Positions 59,944 to 64,000 of a DNA stretch of 64,000 nt are shown piece after piece. Position numbers and translations under genes: made by a program. Position 1 is the stretch's first letter; the number at the start of each line of letters is the position of its first letter. Origin of the DNA: Tetrahymena thermophila SB210 (taxonomy: Eukaryota > Ciliophora > Oligohymenophorea > Hymenostomatida > Tetrahymenidae); NCBI RefSeq assembly GCF_000189635.1, contig NW_002476334.1, forward strand, positions 1-64,000. Reading direction: 5' to 3'. The notes under the pieces were generated by a model. It worked only from the letters and a program-made list of their open reading frames with translations, was not told where the DNA came from and did no database searches.

Positions 59944-60651
59944 TCACTAGATCACTAATTTAATTTGATATTAACTCAATAATCTATCCATTTCTTAGTA
60001 CATGTATTTATAAAAGTCTTTAAAGATTTCAATTCTTTATTGAGGTTTAATTACTTGAAAAATATAATTAGAATTCATATTTTCGATTATATGTTTGCAG
60101 TCGATATTAATTGATTTATATATCTCTTTTAAATAACTGAATATTTCTTCATATCCATTATCATCTGTTTTGAAAAATATAAAGAAAAGGAAAATGGTCA
60201 GAAATAGCTTAAGGTCTATTGTTTTATTTGCGTTATTTGTATACTTAATTAAAAAATATTCACTACTTAAAGGAACCACATTATATTCTATGGGATCTAT
60301 ACGCATTTTTAGTAATTAATCTCTTTCAGTTAGCATTTCGTCAAACTTTTATTTATAAAATAAACCGAAATGTTTTTCGATTAAATTAAGTGCCTTGTTT
60401 TTAGTTTCTATTTTATTTTAAAATTCAAAACCTCCATAATTTTAAATTAAAGCTTCCTCTAAATAAGACAAATTCATGGAGATTTATTTTATTTTATTCT
60501 CTTCTTCTCTTAATTCTTTGCTGGGTTTTTTAGGTCTTCCCTAGTCACCCTTTCTTTTAGCAATGTTCTTGTCAATTATTGGAGAAGATTCTGATGACTT
60601 TTAAACTTAATAAATTTAACATTGATATATTTTAAAATTGGTTTAAGACAT
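59944..60651 (-). CDS. Small AT-hook protein
   Basis: 235 residues, single exon, MSQTNFKIYQ to a TGA. An AT-hook core GRPKKP lies at residues 38-43 within KRKGDQGRPKKPSK; AT-hooks bind the minor groove of AT-rich DNA. The rest is helical (MNLSYLEEALIQNYGGFEF, KALNLIEKHFGLFYKQKF) with a hydrophobic LFLTIFLFFIFF stretch near residue 155 that is probably a buried helix and not a membrane span. A nuclear DNA-binding role is inferred from the hook only. Confidence 0.7.
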
Positions 60652-61728
60652 TTTAAAAAATACCTTTCTCTTTTATTTTTTTATATTTCATCTGAGTTAT
60701 TTTCTTTTCAAATACTTTTTTTTTCTTAATGATTGATTATAATACTCTTTTAGCTAGCCAGATGATTTTAAATTTGATTTTCCTCCGATTTTTAAAAAAG
60801 AGAATTTATTACAGAGAGTTAGAGAAATAAATTATATTTGTTAATATGTTTGAAAGAACTGTGTTTAATTATCTAATTATAATAAAATTAAGAGAAAGAA
60901 ACCTTTTCTTATGTATTTATTTTATTAAATTTTATGCGTCATAATTAGAAAATTACGTAATGTTGTCAGTAATTATAATTTCTGATGAAATAGATTTTTA
61001 ACTAATTTCTCATTTTTTTTTTTTTTTCAATTCTATAAAAGCCATATAATAGGATGGAGTGAAAAGTTGGTGTGGTATTCAAAAATAAGTGGAAAATACA
61101 TAATATTAAAAAACAATTTCCATTTAAAAGTGAAGACTTCTCACCCAATATCTCCCCCACCTCCTATTATATTAATACATTAAAGTTGTATTGTTTTTAT
61201 TTGATTAATTCTTCTAACGATAGAAATAAATAGAGATCAGAGAAATAAATTTTATAGAAGCACTCTTAATTCTAATAGTTCCTCTGAATGATAATTTAGA
61301 ATTAATAATTATGAAACGAAAATATGAATAATAATTCTCTCGTTTTAGATAAAGAATTTCATCAAATTCTAAAAGGTGGGGAAAGAATATTTTTTTCACT
61401 TAGAATCAATAAAAAAATATATTGATTTATTAAAATTAGTCATTAAAATTAGATTTAATATCTTATTTAATAGATCTTTAAATAAAAGTAAATTTGAATT
61501 TCTCTTCAAAATAATTTTTCTTATAAGTAAAATATAAATATTCATAAAATAAAAATGATTAACTTATAATGAAATTAAGAGGAGTAAATAAATAATAAAT
61601 ATTTTATGATTAAAATCTTACTCTAAAAGAAAGCAAATAAAATATTATATTTAGATATTAAATTAATACAATAAACTTTCATTATTCTAAATTTTGTTTT
61701 TGTAAATAAGGTTATTAAATTAAGAATA
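60652..61728. other. Intergenic region
   Basis: Upstream of the AT-hook gene and downstream of the disordered-protein gene. AT-rich with a T-run near 61010. A patch near 61050-61160 is less AT-rich (GGATGGAGTGAAAAGTTGG, CCCCCACCTCC) but I can assign nothing to it. Confidence 0.5.
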
Positions 61729-63717
61729 TCATAAAATGCCTGAATTATCATCAATGTCTAAGTTTTCCCATGATTTGAGTGAGTCATAGCTTTTTCTTAA
61801 TTAATTGTCATCTTTCTTCCTTTAAGATTTATTTTATGACTGCAATCTTGCTGTTTGCGGTCTATAATAGTTGCTAGAATATTTATATATTGTAAGATTA
61901 CTTTCAATCTCTTTTTAGTATTTTTCTTCATCAAATGTTCTAGATCTCTAAAGTAATATTTCTTCGCTTTTATTAGTAGATATAACTTTTTTATTGTTTA
62001 CTTATTGATGAATCTTGGTATTTGAGTTTAAGGATACTTTTTTATTTGGGGTTTTTGTGTTACTTTAATTGTTTGGTGTATTAATTATTTAGTTAATAGC
62101 CTCCTTTGTTGGTTTTCTTTATAATGAAGTAAATGATTATAATTCAGGATGTATCATTTATTTAAAATAGCTTGTAGATGTTTATTATGATTATTTTAAG
62201 TGTTGTTTAATATATGTCTAATTATAATAAGGATTAGAGTTGCTATAAATATTTTTTACTTTTCCTTCCTTACTTTCTTCAATTTTTTGGGCTGTGAGGT
62301 GTTAATTCTGCTAGACTTAGATGTCTTCATCTTCTCTAAGTTATGTTTTACTCTGATTTATATTTAATGATTAATTCTTAACATTACCAAAAAATGAAGC
62401 AGACGTTATTTTACTCTCTTGCTTATTATTTCCATCATTTAACTGAGGCTAAGCGCTCCATATTCTGGGTTTTTTGTTAAGAGTATTTTATTGTTATTTC
62501 TTTTAAAATTAATTTAAAATAAAAGCTTAAGATCTATCTACAAGAGAAGACTTATCTACTTCGGTAAAAAGAGGATTAGTTATAGAGAGTTTTTACTGTT
62601 TCTCTTTACTTGGTCTTCTACCATTTAAAACTCCATCTGGTTCAAATATCTTTTTCATATATTTTTATTTTAGCTCTTCTTCTTTCTTTTCTAATTCTAT
62701 TCCTATGTTGTGAGTAGATTATTTTCTGTTTTCAATCTCATTTTGAACCTTGATAGACTAGTTATAGTTTTTAGTTAATTAAAAGTCTTTATTTTTTTCT
62801 TAATCTAACAAATCTTTTATTAATAATGAAGGATTAGAACCTTACTTGGTCTTTAAATGGTCTTAAAATTTTGTAATATTTTTATTTTGTTGAGCATTAT
62901 TTGTAATATTGCCTTTATGATTAGCTTTAAATTGACTTTACTTTAAAGTGTTATTCTCACTTTATTCAAAAAGATTTTAGGTTGGATTCACTGTTGATGA
63001 TACCTAAGGCTTGTGCTTAGATGTAAGCTTTCTTTGAGTTTGTACAAATTATTCAGTAGCATTTTATTTGTTTTATTCGTTTACTTTATTTTAAGTAGAT
63101 TTTGGTGAAACATTATGTAAAATATCATTATTGCAACATGATGTGAAATTCAATTTAGGAGAAGCATGAGCCTTATTGCTGTAGCTTGCATGAGTCCTGG
63201 AACTAAGAGATCCACATTTATCAGTTAGCGTATATTTTATAAAATCTGTATTTGGGATAGTTAGCGTTTCGTATTCATTTTCTATTAAGTGGTTATTTAG
63301 TAAACCACTTACATCTGATTTTGTTATTTAATGAGATTTTTTACTATTAAGAAAATCATCGAGCTTAAACATTTCATGAATCTTAAAATTTCCTTTTTAG
63401 TTTTTAGCATTAAAAGAGGTAGCAGAGGTTTTCTTATTTTATTTAGTTTGTTTTTTTATATTTAAAAGCGACGTTAATGGCTAAGTATTTTTCGAACTTT
63501 GGCTCTGCCAACAAATATTTTTTAATGCCTTTAAAGATAGTTAGCTTTAATTAGGCACTTTTTATGGCTACTTTTTAGCTGGTTTTGCAGAGTTTGGAAG
63601 AAGAGAAGTCAATGATATCCTTTGAAAAGGGTTTATATCGAAAAATACATCAGAGAAATTCTACAAATCATTAGCAAAATCAGATTATTTTTTCTTTTCA
63701 AAGTCTGCTGCAATCAT
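61729..63717 (-). CDS. Disordered Q/N/K/S-rich protein, 662 residues
   Basis: One uninterrupted frame from MIAADFEKKKQ to a TGA. No known domain. Mostly Q, N, K and S, with short hydrophobic-aromatic pieces (FKIHEMFKLDDFLN, NEYETLTIPNTDFIKYTL) that could be binding motifs. A charged helix near residue 375 (IELEKKEEELKQKYMKKIF) is followed by EPDGVLNGRRPSKEK. The Arg/Ser stretch near the C-terminus (SYDSLKSWENLDIDD) looks phosphorylatable. The length without TGA and a protein-like codon pattern support a real gene; function unknown. Confidence 0.75.
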
Positions 63718-64000
63718 TTCTTACTTACTTACTTCTATATATTTTATTATAGTCAAGAGTTTGTAAACAAATAGAATAATTATAAATGTTGCCAAAAGTT
63801 AATCAATATTTTTGATAGTAAAAATTAATTAGAGAGTATTATATATTAAAAACACACTCTTCATAATTCAATTAAAAACAAAAATAAAATTTCTCATAAA
63901 TAAAGAAAGTTAGTTAGTTCTATGTAAAATTTTGCTGACTTATAAAATAGTAGACTCATAGTTGAAACACTCCTTTTTTTATTATTTATTATCCAAGTTT

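Overview
The window is the left end of a ciliate macronuclear chromosome, most likely Tetrahymena (T. thermophila or a close relative). It opens with five CCCCAA telomere repeats and is very AT-rich. In-frame TAA and TAG fall inside conserved protein domains where glutamine is acceptable, and only TGA ends genes. Introns are mostly short, GT-AG and AT-rich. I translated everything with TAA/TAG = Gln. For eight genes the exon lengths I chose sum to exact multiples of three, which supports those models.

Layout. 1-2530: telomere, then a subtelomeric cluster of seven tRNA-Gln genes (two CUG, five UUG) plus one decayed copy. 3066-5806 (-): tubulin tyrosine ligase-like enzyme with an N-terminal membrane anchor. 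6707-8407 (+): MBOAT lysophospholipid acyltransferase. 9114-12058 and 13060-16179 (both -): tandem prominin-like five-pass membrane proteins. 17777-23612 (+): 1,794-residue UBR-type N-recognin E3. 23870-24298 (+): weak small ORF. 24872-27934 (-): OSCA/TMEM63/CSC1 mechanosensitive channel. 29302-~31960 (-): protein with four copies of a roughly 115-residue domain I do not recognise.

32517-42939 is a signalling-type cluster. It holds two ULK-like protein kinases that both come out at 578 residues, an RIIa-docking protein with two C2 domains, and a probable myristoylated pseudokinase. 43687-49254 (-) and 55118-59692 (+) are large surface proteins with Gly-rich or Cys-rich ectodomains and membrane segments. 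Between them lie a RING/B-box protein of 1,333 residues (50222-54361, +) and a tRNA-Ser(AGA). The right end holds a small AT-hook protein (59944-60651, -) and a 662-residue disordered protein (61729-63717, -).

Biological themes are cilia and membranes (TTLL, prominin-like, RIIa-C2, OSCA, MBOAT, surface proteins), ubiquitin signalling (UBR, RING/B-box) and kinases. I saw no convincing transposon, virus-like element or CRISPR array. The best candidates for something undescribed are the four-copy domain protein, the RIIa-C2-C2 protein, the RING and B-box parted by about 700 residues, and the subtelomeric tRNA-Gln array with its fossil member.
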